From: Ga0077527 sp964533495
GTDB lineage: Bacteria > Pseudomonadota > Gammaproteobacteria > Burkholderiales > SG8-41
Assembly: GCA_964533495.1 (NCBI GenBank)
Contig: CAZHJU010000005.1
Coordinates: 49,828-113,827, forward strand
Direction: 5' to 3'
DNA: 64,000 nucleotides
How positions within the stretch are numbered: the first letter of the stretch is position 1; the number at the start of each line of letters is the position of its first letter. Below, in pieces: positions 24,884 to 33,330 of this stretch. Below the pieces are notes generated by a model. That model saw only the letters and a program-made list of their open reading frames with translations, ran no database searches and was not told the DNA's origin. Position numbers and translations under genes: made by a program.

Positions 24884-25389
24884 TATTTTATGGATCCCCG
24901 AATGACCTGCCATTCCGCGCGCTTCTGCGCATAGCTGCGGGCCGCGTGCGCCGGACTGGTCGACGGCAGGCGCGTGAATTGCAGCGGCTGCGCGGCCAGC
25001 GCCGGCAGCACATGCTTGCGGAAGCTGTGCTCGGCCTTGCCGCCGTTGAAGAAAACCCGCGTGATGTTGCGGTGCGCGGCGAAAAACGCCTGGAAATCGT
25101 TCGGGACGATGGAGTCTTCGGCGATCGCCGAATCGAGGCTGCCGGAGCGCGTGCACGAGGCCATCACGTCCCACAGGGCGACGCCGGCGTCTTTCAGCCG
25201 CCGCTTGCGCTGCGCGTACGGCAGTTCGGGGCCGGCGCCGAAAAAATCGCCCATCAGCCTCCAGAACGCATTGCGCGGATGCGCGTAATACCGGCCGGCG
25301 CGCAGCGATTCCTCGCCCGGCATGCTGCCGAGGATCAGGATGCGCGCCGAGGCGTCGGCGACCGGCGGGAAGCTGCGGACCGGCGTCAT
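24883..25389 (-). CDS. DNA-deoxyinosine/uracil glycosylase (UDG superfamily)
   Basis: 168 residues. The opening VADASARILILGSMPGEESLRAGRYYAHPRNAFWRLMGDFF is the signature of the DNA-deoxyinosine glycosylase branch, which removes hypoxanthine or uracil from DNA; STSPAHAA near residue 150 is the second active-site motif. It overlaps the CoA-transferase alpha gene by four bases (ATGA) and precedes the beta gene, so a repair gene is wedged inside a metabolic operon. The last codons (GSIK and the stop) are read from repeat copy D, so the C-terminus may have been altered by that element. Confidence 0.85.
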   Translation of the reverse strand: MTPVRSFPPVADASARILILGSMPGEESLRAGRYYAHPRNAFWRLMGDFFGAGPELPYAQRKRRLKDAGVALWDVMASCTRSGSLDSAIAEDSIVPNDFQAFFAAHRNITRVFFNGGKAEHSFRKHVLPALAAQPLQFTRLPSTSPAHAARSYAQKRAEWQVIRGSIK

Positions 25390-26207
25390 GCGCCGCCGCC
25401 GGTTTCCGGCGCCGCGGCCAGGTGTTCTTCCAGTACGCCTTCGGCATCCTGCATGTAGCGTTCCACCGCCGGATAATCGATGTCGTAGTACGGGTGCATC
25501 GAGCCGGGCCAGCCGCCGTGCGGCACCACGGCGGCGGCTTCGACCATGAAGCCCGGCACCAGCGTCAGTTCGGGCTGTTCGCGCAGGCGGTCGGTGGACA
25601 CCCGTTTTTCGGCGGTGACCAGCACGCGTTTCGCGGCGCGCGTCAGCGGATGGTCCCAGAACGGCGAGCCGTAGACGCGGGCATTGCCCTGTTCGTCGAT
25701 TTCGGCGGCGTGGATCACCGCGATGTCGGGACGCAATGCCGGAATGACGTAGACCTCGGCGCCCGAGCCGTAGGGATCGCGCAGGGTCTGCCAGCCGTTG
25801 ATGCGCGCGAGCTCGCTGCCGTGCACGCCGGCCACCGGCTGGAAGGGAATTCCGTAGGAGGCTGCACGCAGCCCCGCGACCAGCGTCATTCAGGCGTGTT
25901 CCTCGAGCCGCGCCGCCTTGCTTTCGATGGCCCTGCGGTACCAGCGCGCGAGACCGAAATTGCCTTCCATCGCGACGATGCCGGCGCGCACCCTGGCGAC
26001 CGCGCCGGCGCGGCACAGCAGGTCGAGTTCGTAGCCGGGCGAGGGCTTGATGATGTCGAGATTCCTGCGGCCCTGCCGCGCCAGTTCGCGCACCAGCGCA
26101 AAAGGTCCGCGATGCAGGAATACGCCGCCGAGGCCCAGCGCGGCGCCGTCCGGAATCAGGCCGGCGAGCGCCGGGAGGCTGACGATTTTCGGGGATGCGG
26201 CGGCCAT
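25386..26207 (-). pseudogene. CoA-transferase alpha subunit interrupted by one in-frame TGA
   Basis: From ATG 26207 (good ribosome-binding site GGAG nine bases upstream) the frame reads MAAASPKIVSLPALAGLIPDG...GALGLGG-type alpha-subunit sequence to ARLEEHA, then TGA at 25890-25892, then ATG at 25889 and the same frame continues (MTLVAGLRAASYGIPFQPV...INGWQTLRDPYGSGAEVYVIPALRPD) to 25386. Joined, the two halves make about 273 residues, the normal alpha-subunit length, with no missing or duplicated sequence. Relatives I remember have EEHAC or EEHSC at this point, so the TGA sits where a Cys codon (TGC/TGT) is expected. Possibilities: nonsense mutation, sequencing error, stop-restart giving two chains (TGAATG), or recoding. 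The beta partner is at 24128-24856. Confidence 0.75.
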
Positions 26208-26334
26208 GATGTGCTCCGTGACGGTGGGTGCCATCAGTGTACACCGCGCTGCCTGGCGGTGGACGCGGAGGCGGCGGACGTGGACGTACCCGCGGTGCGA
26301 TAATCGGCGCTGCATTCACCGAACGGAGCATGGC

Positions 26335-27240
26335 ATGGCGCAGATCGAAGCCGGGGAATACCGGGCACGGAAAGGCGGGGTCGGGCTGTACGTTTATCGC
26401 AAGCGCGCGGCGGACGCGCCGAAGGGCGCGCCGGTGCTGTTCCTGGTGCACGGTTCGTCGGCCTCCGGCCGCTCGAGTTTCGATCTCAGCGTGCCGGGGC
26501 GCGGCGATTATTCGCTGATGGACCATTTCGCCGGCCTCGGTTACGACGTGTGGACCGTGGACCACGAAGGTTACGGGCGTTCGGACCGCACCGACGGCAA
26601 TTCCGACATCGCTTCCGGCGCGCAGGACCTGGCCGCGGCGATGCAGGTCGTCGAGCGCGAAACCGGCGCGCGCGAGGTGTACATGTACGGCGGTTCGTCG
26701 GGCGCGCTGCGCGCGGCGCTGTATGCGCAGCAGAACCCCGGCCGCGTGAAGCGGCTGATGGTGTCGGCCCTGGTCTACACCGGCGAGGGCTCGCCGACGC
26801 TGGCCAAGCGCCGGGAAAAGGTGGAGGAATACCGCGCCAGCCCGCGGCGCAGGATCGACCGCGCCTTCATCCACAGCATGTTCACCCGCGACAAGCCGGG
26901 CACCTCGGAGATGATCGCCGCCGACGCGCTGGCCGACGCCGAGCTGCCGCTGGGCGATTCGGTGCCCACCGGCACCTACCTCGACATGTGCGCGAACCTG
27001 CCGGTGATCGATCCGCTGAAAATCACCTGCCCGGTATGCATCATCCGCGGCGAGTACGATGGCATCGCCGCCGAGCCCGACCTGCTGGATTTCTTCGGCA
27101 AGCTGCCGGGCAAGGACAAGCAGTTCGTGTTCGTGTCGGGGCTCGCCCATGCGGCGACGCTGGGCATCAACCGCCACAAGTTCTGGCATGCGATGGAGTC
27201 GTTCATGGGCATTCCCGAAAACCGCGCGCTTGCCGCCTGA
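26335..27240 (+). CDS. Alpha/beta hydrolase
   Basis: 301 residues. Complete triad: oxyanion HGSSASGRSSFDL, nucleophile elbow MYGGSSGALRAALYA (Ser near residue 121), acid in IIRGEYDGIAAEPD and His in VSGLAHAATLG. The region DVWTVDHEGYGRSDRTDG is typical of esterase/lactonase members. No signal peptide. It starts 128 bases from the divergent CoA-transferase alpha gene and is followed 34 bases later by the lyase gene, so hydrolase, lyase, dehydrogenase and transporter may form one catabolic unit. Substrate unknown. The first ATG at 26330 is in another frame; 26335 (MAQIEAGEYRARKGG) fits. Confidence 0.87.
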   Translation: MAQIEAGEYRARKGGVGLYVYRKRAADAPKGAPVLFLVHGSSASGRSSFDLSVPGRGDYSLMDHFAGLGYDVWTVDHEGYGRSDRTDGNSDIASGAQDLAAAMQVVERETGAREVYMYGGSSGALRAALYAQQNPGRVKRLMVSALVYTGEGSPTLAKRREKVEEYRASPRRRIDRAFIHSMFTRDKPGTSEMIAADALADAELPLGDSVPTGTYLDMCANLPVIDPLKITCPVCIIRGEYDGIAAEPDLLDFFGKLPGKDKQFVFVSGLAHAATLGINRHKFWHAMESFMGIPENRALAA

Positions 27241-27274
27241 GCGATGGTCATGAAACAACCGATTGGAGTCTGAC

Positions 27275-28639
27275 ATGGCATCCGGAGTATTCGACGACGC
27301 ATTGATCCAGCACCTGTGGAGCACCGAGGAGCTGCGCGGCATTTTCAACGATCACAACCGCGTGCAGAAGTGGCTGGATTTCGAGGCGGCGCTGGCGATC
27401 GAGCAGGGCGAACTGGGGATCATCCCGAAAGCCGCCGCCGCGGACATCGCCGCCAACGCGAAGATCTCGAAAATCGACATCGACGCGGTCTCCGCCGAAA
27501 TCCGCCGCATCAAGCATCCGCTGGTGCCGGCGGTGAAGGCGGTGCAGAAGCTGTGCCAGGACGACCACGGCGAATACATCCACTTCGGTCCGACCACGCA
27601 GGACGTGCTCGATACCGCGGTGATGCTGCAGATCAGGGAGGCGCACGCGATCTACCTGCGCGACATGAAGGCCATCGGCAACGCGCTGGTGAAGCTGTGC
27701 GAGGCGCACCGCGACACGCCGATGGCGGGGCGCTCGCACGGCGTGCAGGCGCTGCCGATCACCTTCGGGCACAAGGCGGCGATCTGGCTGTCGGAAATGG
27801 GCCGCCATTACGAACGCATGCGCCAGCTCGAGCCGCGGGTGTTCGTCGGCGGCATGGTCGGCGCGGTCGGCACCCAGGCCTCGTTCGGCCCGAAGGCGAA
27901 GGAACTGGAGCAGCGGCTGATGAAGCGGCTGGGGCTGGGTGTCGCCGACATCAACTGGCAGCCGGCGCGCGACCGCTTCGCCGAGTACGTCAACCTGCTG
28001 GGCCTGGTCAGCTCGACGCTGGCGAAGATCGCCAGCGAGATCATCATCCTCGAGCACACCGAGATCGGCGAACTCTACGAGCCGTTCAGCGCCGGCAAGG
28101 TCGGCTCCTCGACGATGCCGCACAAGCGCAATCCCTCGAGCTGCGAGGCCGTGGTCGGCGCCAGCCGCGCGCTGCGCTACAACGTGCCCTACATGCTGGA
28201 GTCGATGCTGATCGAGCACGAGCGCGACGGCTCGGCCTGGCGCGGCGAGTGGAAGGCGATTCCGGAGTCCTGCCTGATCATGGGCGGCATGCTGGCGATC
28301 ATGAAGTACGTGCTGACCGACCTGCACGTCGATGCGGAACGGATGCGCGGGAATCTCGACCGGCTCGGCGGCTTCCTGCTGTCGGAACGCGTGATGTTCG
28401 TGCTGTCGGACAAGGTCGGCAAGCAGACCGCGCACGACCTGGTGTACGAAATTTCGATGCACGGCATCGAGAACGACGTCTCGTTCGAGGCCGCGCTGAT
28501 GCGGAATGCGCAGGTCAAGGCGGCGCTGTCGGCGGCGGAACTGAAGGCCGCGCTGGATCCCACGACCTATGTCGGTCGCGCGCCGGAAATCGTCGACGAG
28601 GTGGTCGCTGCGCAGCGCGCCAGCGGGTGGTTAAAATAG
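27275..28639 (+). CDS. Fumarase/aspartase-superfamily lyase (adenylosuccinate lyase-like)
   Basis: 454 residues. The superfamily signature GSSTMPHKRNPSSCE is near residues 277-291; HFGPTTQDVLDTAVMLQ and MAGRSHGVQALPITFGHKAA supply the other active-site regions. It is closest in appearance to adenylosuccinate lyase and 3-carboxymuconate cycloisomerase types. Sitting in a catabolic cluster next to a hydrolase and a carboxylate transporter, a role on a degradation intermediate rather than in purine synthesis is likely, but this is inference. The ATG at 27275 has GGAG at the right distance; a TTG at 27263 is less likely. The stop codon lies at the edge of repeat copy E. Confidence 0.88.
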   Translation: MASGVFDDALIQHLWSTEELRGIFNDHNRVQKWLDFEAALAIEQGELGIIPKAAAADIAANAKISKIDIDAVSAEIRRIKHPLVPAVKAVQKLCQDDHGEYIHFGPTTQDVLDTAVMLQIREAHAIYLRDMKAIGNALVKLCEAHRDTPMAGRSHGVQALPITFGHKAAIWLSEMGRHYERMRQLEPRVFVGGMVGAVGTQASFGPKAKELEQRLMKRLGLGVADINWQPARDRFAEYVNLLGLVSSTLAKIASEIIILEHTEIGELYEPFSAGKVGSSTMPHKRNPSSCEAVVGASRALRYNVPYMLESMLIEHERDGSAWRGEWKAIPESCLIMGGMLAIMKYVLTDLHVDAERMRGNLDRLGGFLLSERVMFVLSDKVGKQTAHDLVYEISMHGIENDVSFEAALMRNAQVKAALSAAELKAALDPTTYVGRAPEIVDEVVAAQRASGWLK

Positions 28640-28662
28640 TAAATAAAAACAAATATTTATAA
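28639..28662 (-). repeat. Dispersed AT-rich element, copy E
   Basis: Minus-strand core TTATAAATATTTGTTTTTAT then TTAC. It fills most of the 44-base gap between the lyase stop and the start of the dehydrogenase. Plus-strand TTTATAAAATACCCTG shares the tail seen in copies D and F. Confidence 0.68.
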
Positions 28663-28683
28663 AATACCCTGAAAGCGGCTGAC

Positions 28684-29661
28684 ATGAAAATCGCGATTCT
28701 CGATGATTACCAGGACGTCGTGCGCAGCCTGGATTGCTACTCGAAGCTGCAGGGCCACGAGGTCACGGTCTGGAACGATCACAGCAAGGATGACGAGGTG
28801 TTGGCGCAGCGCCTGAAGGACACCGAGGCGCTGGTGCTGATCCGCGAACGCACGCCGATCCGCGCGCCGCTGATCGCGCGCCTGCCGCAGCTGCGGCTGA
28901 TCAGCCACCACAGCGTCTACCCGCACATCGACGTGGATGCCTGTACGAAGCACGGCGTCGTGCTGTGCAGCAACCTGCATCCGGGGCAGCCTTCCTATGC
29001 CACCGCCGAACTGACCTGGGGGCTGATCATCGCCGCGATGCGCAACATTCCGCAGGAAGTGGCGGCGCTGAAGGCAGGACGCTGGCAGTCGACGGTGGGG
29101 CTGGGCCTGCGCGGCAGGACGCTGGGCGTCTACGGTTACGGCCGCATCGGCGCGGTGATCGCGGGCTACGGCAAGGCCTTTGGCATGAAGGTGCTGGTGT
29201 GGGCGCGCGAGGCTTCGCTGGCGCGGGCGCGCGCCGACGGCCATGCCGCGGCCCGCAGCAAGGAGGCGTTTTTCGAGGAGAGCGACGTGATCTCGCTGCA
29301 CTTGCGGCTGATCGCGGAGACGCGCGGCATCGTGTCCGCCGCCGACCTGGCGCGGATGAAACCCACGGCGCTGATCGTCAACACCAGCCGCGCCGGGCTG
29401 ATCGAAGCGGGCGCGCTGGAAAAGGCGCTGCAGCTCGGCCGCCCGGGGATGGCCGCGGTCGACGTGTTCGAGGAGGAGCCGGTGACCGGCGCGAACCATC
29501 CGCTGCTGAAGCTCGACAATGCGCTGTGCACGCCGCACATCGGTTATGTCGAGCGCGCCGGCTATGAGCGTATATTCGGCAGCATTTTCGACCAGATCAT
29601 CGCCTATGCCGGCGGCCGGCCGGTGAACGTGATCAACCCGGACGCGCTGAAGCGCGCCTGA
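28684..29661 (+). CDS. D-isomer-specific 2-hydroxyacid dehydrogenase
   Basis: 325 residues. NAD-binding GYGRIGAV near residues 151-158, catalytic Arg in NTSRAGLIE near 235, Glu in DVFEEEPVTG near 263 and His in CTPHIGYVE near 283 give the full catalytic set of the family. Enzymes of this group reduce 2-oxoacids or oxidise D-2-hydroxyacids; phosphoglycerate-dehydrogenase-like members dominate in such clusters. It lies between the lyase and the tctC gene on the same strand, with the AT-rich copy E as its leader. Substrate cannot be told. Confidence 0.92.
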   Translation: MKIAILDDYQDVVRSLDCYSKLQGHEVTVWNDHSKDDEVLAQRLKDTEALVLIRERTPIRAPLIARLPQLRLISHHSVYPHIDVDACTKHGVVLCSNLHPGQPSYATAELTWGLIIAAMRNIPQEVAALKAGRWQSTVGLGLRGRTLGVYGYGRIGAVIAGYGKAFGMKVLVWAREASLARARADGHAAARSKEAFFEESDVISLHLRLIAETRGIVSAADLARMKPTALIVNTSRAGLIEAGALEKALQLGRPGMAAVDVFEEEPVTGANHPLLKLDNALCTPHIGYVERAGYERIFGSIFDQIIAYAGGRPVNVINPDALKRA

Positions 29662-29719
29662 TAAAAACAGGCAAACAGGCCGCGGCACCGCGGCATCGAC
29701 AACGAGGAGGAACAAGACC

Positions 29720-30703
29720 ATGAAACGGAATCTGTTCGCGGCGTTTGCCGCCGTTGCGCTCGTGCAGCTTTCAGTGCCGGACGCGGTCGCGCAGGATGCG
29801 GGTGCCTATCCGGCGCGCCCGGTGCGCTGGATCGTGCCGTTTCCGCCGGGCGCCTCGAACGACATCACGGCGCGGCTGTTCGCGCAGAAAATGTCGGAGG
29901 GCATGGGACAGCAGTTCGTGATCGACAACCGTTCGGGCGCGGGCGGCTCGATCGGCGCGCAGATTGCCGCGGATGCCGCGCCCGACGGTTACACGCTGCT
30001 GCATGCCAACCCGGGCCCCAGCGTCAACAACGTCGTGATGCGCAGCAAGTCGCCGTACCGGATCGACGATTTCGCGCCGGTGTTTTTCATGGGTTATTCG
30101 CCGCTGATCATCGTCGCCAGCCCGAAATTCGGGCCGAACAACGGCCGCGAGCTGCTGGCCTATGCCAAGGCCAATCCCGGCAAGCTGACCTGGGCATCGT
30201 CCGGCAACGGCAGCAGCCTGCATATCGGCCAGGCGCTGTTCGCCGCGGCCACCGGCGTCGATGTCGTGCACGTGCCCTACAAGGGCACGGCACCGGCGCT
30301 GACCGACGTCATCAGCGGCCGGGTCGACGTCGTCTACACCACCGTGGTGAGCGGCGAGGCGCACATCAAGGCGGGGCGCATCAAGGTGCTGGCCGTTGCC
30401 GCGCCCGCGCGTCAGGCCGTGCTGCCCAACGTGCCGACGCTGGCGGAGGAGGGCATCGGCAACGCGGAGGCGACCGTGTGGTTCGGCGTGCAGGTTCCGG
30501 TCAAAACGCCGCGCGCCATCGTCAATCGCCTGAACGCCGAGATGAACCGCGTGCTGCAGCTGTCCGATGTGCAGGCACGGCTGGACCAGCTCGGGCTGGT
30601 CAAGACCGGCGGCACGCCGGAGGATTTCGGCAAGTTCATCAACGGCGAAGCCGAGAAGCTGCGCATGCTGATCAAGACCAAGCGCGTGGGCATGATGGAT
30701 TGA
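29720..30703 (+). CDS. tctC: Tripartite tricarboxylate transporter binding protein (Bug/TctC family)
   Basis: 327 residues with a Sec signal peptide (LFAAFAAVALVQLSVPDAVAQ). Family motifs: ARPVRWIVPFPPGASNDITARLFA, QFVIDNRSGAGGSIGAQIAADAAPDGYTLL, HVPYKGTAPALTDVISGRVDV and the terminal LVKTGGTPEDFGKFINGEAEKLR. The periplasmic protein presents a carboxylate to the TctAB membrane complex encoded 470 bases downstream. A GAGGAGG-type ribosome-binding site precedes the ATG. Ligand not predictable. Confidence 0.95.
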   Translation: MKRNLFAAFAAVALVQLSVPDAVAQDAGAYPARPVRWIVPFPPGASNDITARLFAQKMSEGMGQQFVIDNRSGAGGSIGAQIAADAAPDGYTLLHANPGPSVNNVVMRSKSPYRIDDFAPVFFMGYSPLIIVASPKFGPNNGRELLAYAKANPGKLTWASSGNGSSLHIGQALFAAATGVDVVHVPYKGTAPALTDVISGRVDVVYTTVVSGEAHIKAGRIKVLAVAAPARQAVLPNVPTLAEEGIGNAEATVWFGVQVPVKTPRAIVNRLNAEMNRVLQLSDVQARLDQLGLVKTGGTPEDFGKFINGEAEKLRMLIKTKRVGMMD

Positions 30704-31174
30704 GCCTGGCGACGGGCGGGGTCATGCGCCGTCCTTGCGCATGGCCTGCCAGGCGACTGTCCCGGCAGGGTTTCATGCGGTTTTCGCGGCTTGCCCAAGG
30801 GACGGGGCACCGGTTCAAAAAAACTGTTTTCATGCAAGGCTCGCGCAAGTCTTGCATTTTAGAATCCGCGCCGCTTGGGTGCGGATTCCTGTGCCGGGCG
30901 ACTCATGGTGCACGAAGCAAGGGATGAGGCAATGCAAGTAACAAAGCGTATTGTGCGATGCACAATGCAGGGGGTAAAAAAGCTTTGTTTGGCAGAATGC
31001 TTCGTGTAAAGTCCGGTTCCGTATCGTATATAAACCTGATCACACAGGGGTCAAAAAAGAAGTAACGGACGATCTTTGCCGCGGCAGGTCTGCAATTCAA
31101 CAAGGTGGGCGGCACACCGGATCGGGAGCGAGGCTGGTCCCGGTATCTGTTTCTGAAATCAGGAGGGTGTTCAG
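30704..31174 (+). other. Noncoding gap between tctC and tctB with several inverted repeats
   Basis: No convincing gene in 471 bases. It holds GAATCCGC/GCGGATTC (about 30870-30897), TGCAAG/CTTGCA (about 30834-30857) and a perfect 17-bp palindrome at 30950-30966. Together with its higher AT content, this suggests that tctBA has its own regulated promoter. Confidence 0.45.
30950..30966. promoter_or_regulatory. 17-bp palindromic operator candidate upstream of tctBA
   Basis: ATTGTGC-GAT-GCACAAT is a perfect inverted repeat with a three-base centre, the size of a GntR- or LysR-family half-site pair. It lies 209 bases before tctB. No regulator gene is adjacent. Confidence 0.4.
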
Positions 31175-31621
31175 TTGAAAATCACGAGTCAGGAAGATTT
31201 CTGGGGCGGTGTCGTGTTCATCGCCTTCGGAGCCTTGGCGATCTACATCGCCTCGGATTATCCATTCGGTACCGCCGCGCGCATGGGGCCGGGTTTTTTC
31301 CCCACATGGATCGGCATAGTGCTGATTGTGCTGGGAACGGCGATTGCCGCCACCGGGTTCAAGAATCAGGGCGAGGGCATCGGCCAGTTTGCCTGGAAGG
31401 CGATGGTGATGCTCAGCGTCGGGTTCATCATTTTCGGCTGGGCAATTGACCACGTCGGTTTCGTGATCGCGCTGAGCGCGCTGGTCGTGGCGGGCGCGGC
31501 TGCCGGCCAGGAGTTCCGCTACAAGGAAGTGATCGTCCTGACCATTGCCCTGGTCGTCGGCAGCTGGGCGCTGTTCATCAAGGGCCTGGATCTGCCCTTC
31601 CCGCTGTTCTGGTGGAGATAA
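31175..31621 (+). CDS. tctB: Tripartite tricarboxylate transporter TctB (small membrane subunit)
   Basis: 148 residues starting at TTG with GGAGG upstream. Four hydrophobic segments (GGVVFIAFGALAIYIA, GPGFFPTWIGIVLIVLGTAIA, MVMLSVGFIIFGWAI and VGFVIALSALVVAGAAA), with the conserved ARMGPGFFP motif after the first helix, identify TctB. It forms the membrane complex with TctA, which starts seven bases later. Ends LFIKGLDLPFPLFWWR, a typical TctB tail. Confidence 0.93.
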   Translation: MKITSQEDFWGGVVFIAFGALAIYIASDYPFGTAARMGPGFFPTWIGIVLIVLGTAIAATGFKNQGEGIGQFAWKAMVMLSVGFIIFGWAIDHVGFVIALSALVVAGAAAGQEFRYKEVIVLTIALVVGSWALFIKGLDLPFPLFWWR

Positions 31622-31627
31622 GAAAAA

Positions 31628-33160
31628 ATGGACGCACTCTCACAATTGCTGCCCAACCTGGCGTTGGGTTTCCAGACGGCGGTTTCGCTCGAGAACCTGC
31701 TGTACTGTTTCACCGGGGTGTTCGTCGGCACGCTGGTCGGCGTGCTGCCCGGTGTGGGACCGCTGGCCGCGATCGCGATGCTGCTGCCCGCGACCTTCAA
31801 CCTGCCGCCGGTCGGCGCGCTGATCATGCTGGCCGGCATTTACTACGGCACGCAGTACGGCGGCTCGACGACTGCGATTCTGGTGAAGCTGCCCGGGGAA
31901 TCGGCTTCGGTCGTGACCTGCATCGACGGCTACGAGATGGCCAAGAACGGCCGCGCGGGCCCGGCGCTGGCGATTGCCGCCATCGGATCGTTCTTTGCCG
32001 GCACGGTCGGCACCCTGCTGATCGCCCTTGCGGGGCCGCCGCTGGCCGAGATCGCGCTGAAGTTCGGCGCTCCCGAGTATTTCTCGCTCATGTCCCTGGG
32101 CCTGATCGCCTCGGCGGTGCTGGCCAGCGGCTCGATGCTGAAGGCCATCGCGATGATTTTCCTGGGGCTGCTGTTCGGCATCGTCGGGACCGACGTCAAT
32201 TCCGGCATGTCGCGCTTCACCTTCGGCATGTCCGGCCTGGCTGACGGCCTGAGTTTCGTCGTCGTGGCCATGGGCCTGTTCGGTTTCGCCGAAATCCTGT
32301 CGAACCTGGAAAAATCCCAGGACGCCAGCACCCGCGATCTGCTGACCAAGAAGATCAAGCATCTGTATCCGACCCTTCAGGATCTGAAGCTGTCGTTCGG
32401 GCCGATCGTCCGCGGCACGGCGATCGGCGCGTTCTTCGGAGCGCTGCCGGGCGCGGGGCCGACGATCAGCGCGTTCTCCAGCTATGCGCTGGAGAAGAAA
32501 GTCGCCAAGCATCCGGAGGAATTCGGTTCCGGCGCGATCCAGGGTGTCGCCGGTCCGGAGTCGGCGAACAATGCCGCGGCACAGTGTAATTTCATTCCGA
32601 CACTGACTCTCGGCATCCCGGGCAGCGGCACGATGGCGTTGATGCTCGGCGCGCTGACGATCCAGGGCATTGCGCCGGGGCCGCAGGTGATGACCCAGCG
32701 TCCGGACCTGTTCTGGGGCCTGATCGCGAGCATGTGGATCGGCAACGCGATGCTGGTGATCCTGAATCTGCCGCTGGTCGGCCTCTGGGTCAGGCTGCTG
32801 CGGGTGCCTTACCGCATCCTGTTCCCGGCGATCCTGACCTTCATGGCGATCGGGGTGTACAGCGTCAACAACCTCGACCTCGACATCTACATGACGGTGT
32901 TCTTCGGTCTGATGGGTTATGTGTTCATGAAGCTGAAGTGCGAGCCGGCGCCACTGATCCTGGCGTTCGTGCTCGGACCGCTGATGGAAGAGAACCTGCG
33001 CCGCGCGCTGCTGATTTCGCGGGGCGATGCGACCGTGTTCTTCACGCGTCCGATCAGCGCCGTGTTCCTCGGCCTGACGATCCTGCTGCTGATCGTGATG
33101 GTGCTGCCGGCGGTGCGCAAGAAGCGGGACATTGCCTATCAGGAGCCTCCGGCAGGCTGA
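31628..33160 (+). CDS. tctA: Tripartite tricarboxylate transporter TctA (large membrane subunit)
   Basis: 510 residues with about 11-12 membrane helices. Conserved blocks: GTLVGVLPGVGPLAAIAMLLPATF, GIYYGTQYGGSTTAILVKLPGE, GALPGAGPTISAFSSYALEKK and GVAGPESANNAAAQCNFIPTLTLGIPGSGTMALMLGAL. The PGxGP repeats are the hallmark of the family. TctA forms the ion-coupled permease pore served by TctC-type binding proteins. It is the last gene of the unit and is followed by an intrinsic terminator. Confidence 0.96.
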   Translation: MDALSQLLPNLALGFQTAVSLENLLYCFTGVFVGTLVGVLPGVGPLAAIAMLLPATFNLPPVGALIMLAGIYYGTQYGGSTTAILVKLPGESASVVTCIDGYEMAKNGRAGPALAIAAIGSFFAGTVGTLLIALAGPPLAEIALKFGAPEYFSLMSLGLIASAVLASGSMLKAIAMIFLGLLFGIVGTDVNSGMSRFTFGMSGLADGLSFVVVAMGLFGFAEILSNLEKSQDASTRDLLTKKIKHLYPTLQDLKLSFGPIVRGTAIGAFFGALPGAGPTISAFSSYALEKKVAKHPEEFGSGAIQGVAGPESANNAAAQCNFIPTLTLGIPGSGTMALMLGALTIQGIAPGPQVMTQRPDLFWGLIASMWIGNAMLVILNLPLVGLWVRLLRVPYRILFPAILTFMAIGVYSVNNLDLDIYMTVFFGLMGYVFMKLKCEPAPLILAFVLGPLMEENLRRALLISRGDATVFFTRPISAVFLGLTILLLIVMVLPAVRKKRDIAYQEPPAG

Positions 33161-33222
33161 CGATTCAAGGGGGGAGAACAAGACGCCGGAAAACCGGTGG
33201 TGCAACAATCGCATTAAAACTG

Positions 33223-33252
33223 ACACGCGGCCTGTGCCGCGTGTTTTTTTTG
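33223..33252 (+). terminator. Intrinsic terminator after tctBA
   Basis: ACACGCGG / CCGCGTGT stem with a six-base loop (CCTGTG) followed by T8. It lies 63 bases after the tctA stop. Confidence 0.85.
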
Positions 33253-33330
33253 GGGGCGGGTTTGGGAGGATGGGGAAGTCCTCCCGGGTGTCAGCCGCTG
33301 CGCCCGCCGGGCGTGCCCGCGGGATTCCGG

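Noticed and set aside
25855..25892. SECIS element for selenocysteine at the alpha-subunit TGA
   Set aside because: Only a short generic hairpin is present and no selenocysteine genes are in the window; kept as one of several explanations, not as a feature.
24883..27348. Very long minus-strand frame (821 codons)
   Set aside because: Its first half is a shadow of the hydrolase and the CoA-transferase region; only the glycosylase at its end is a real gene.
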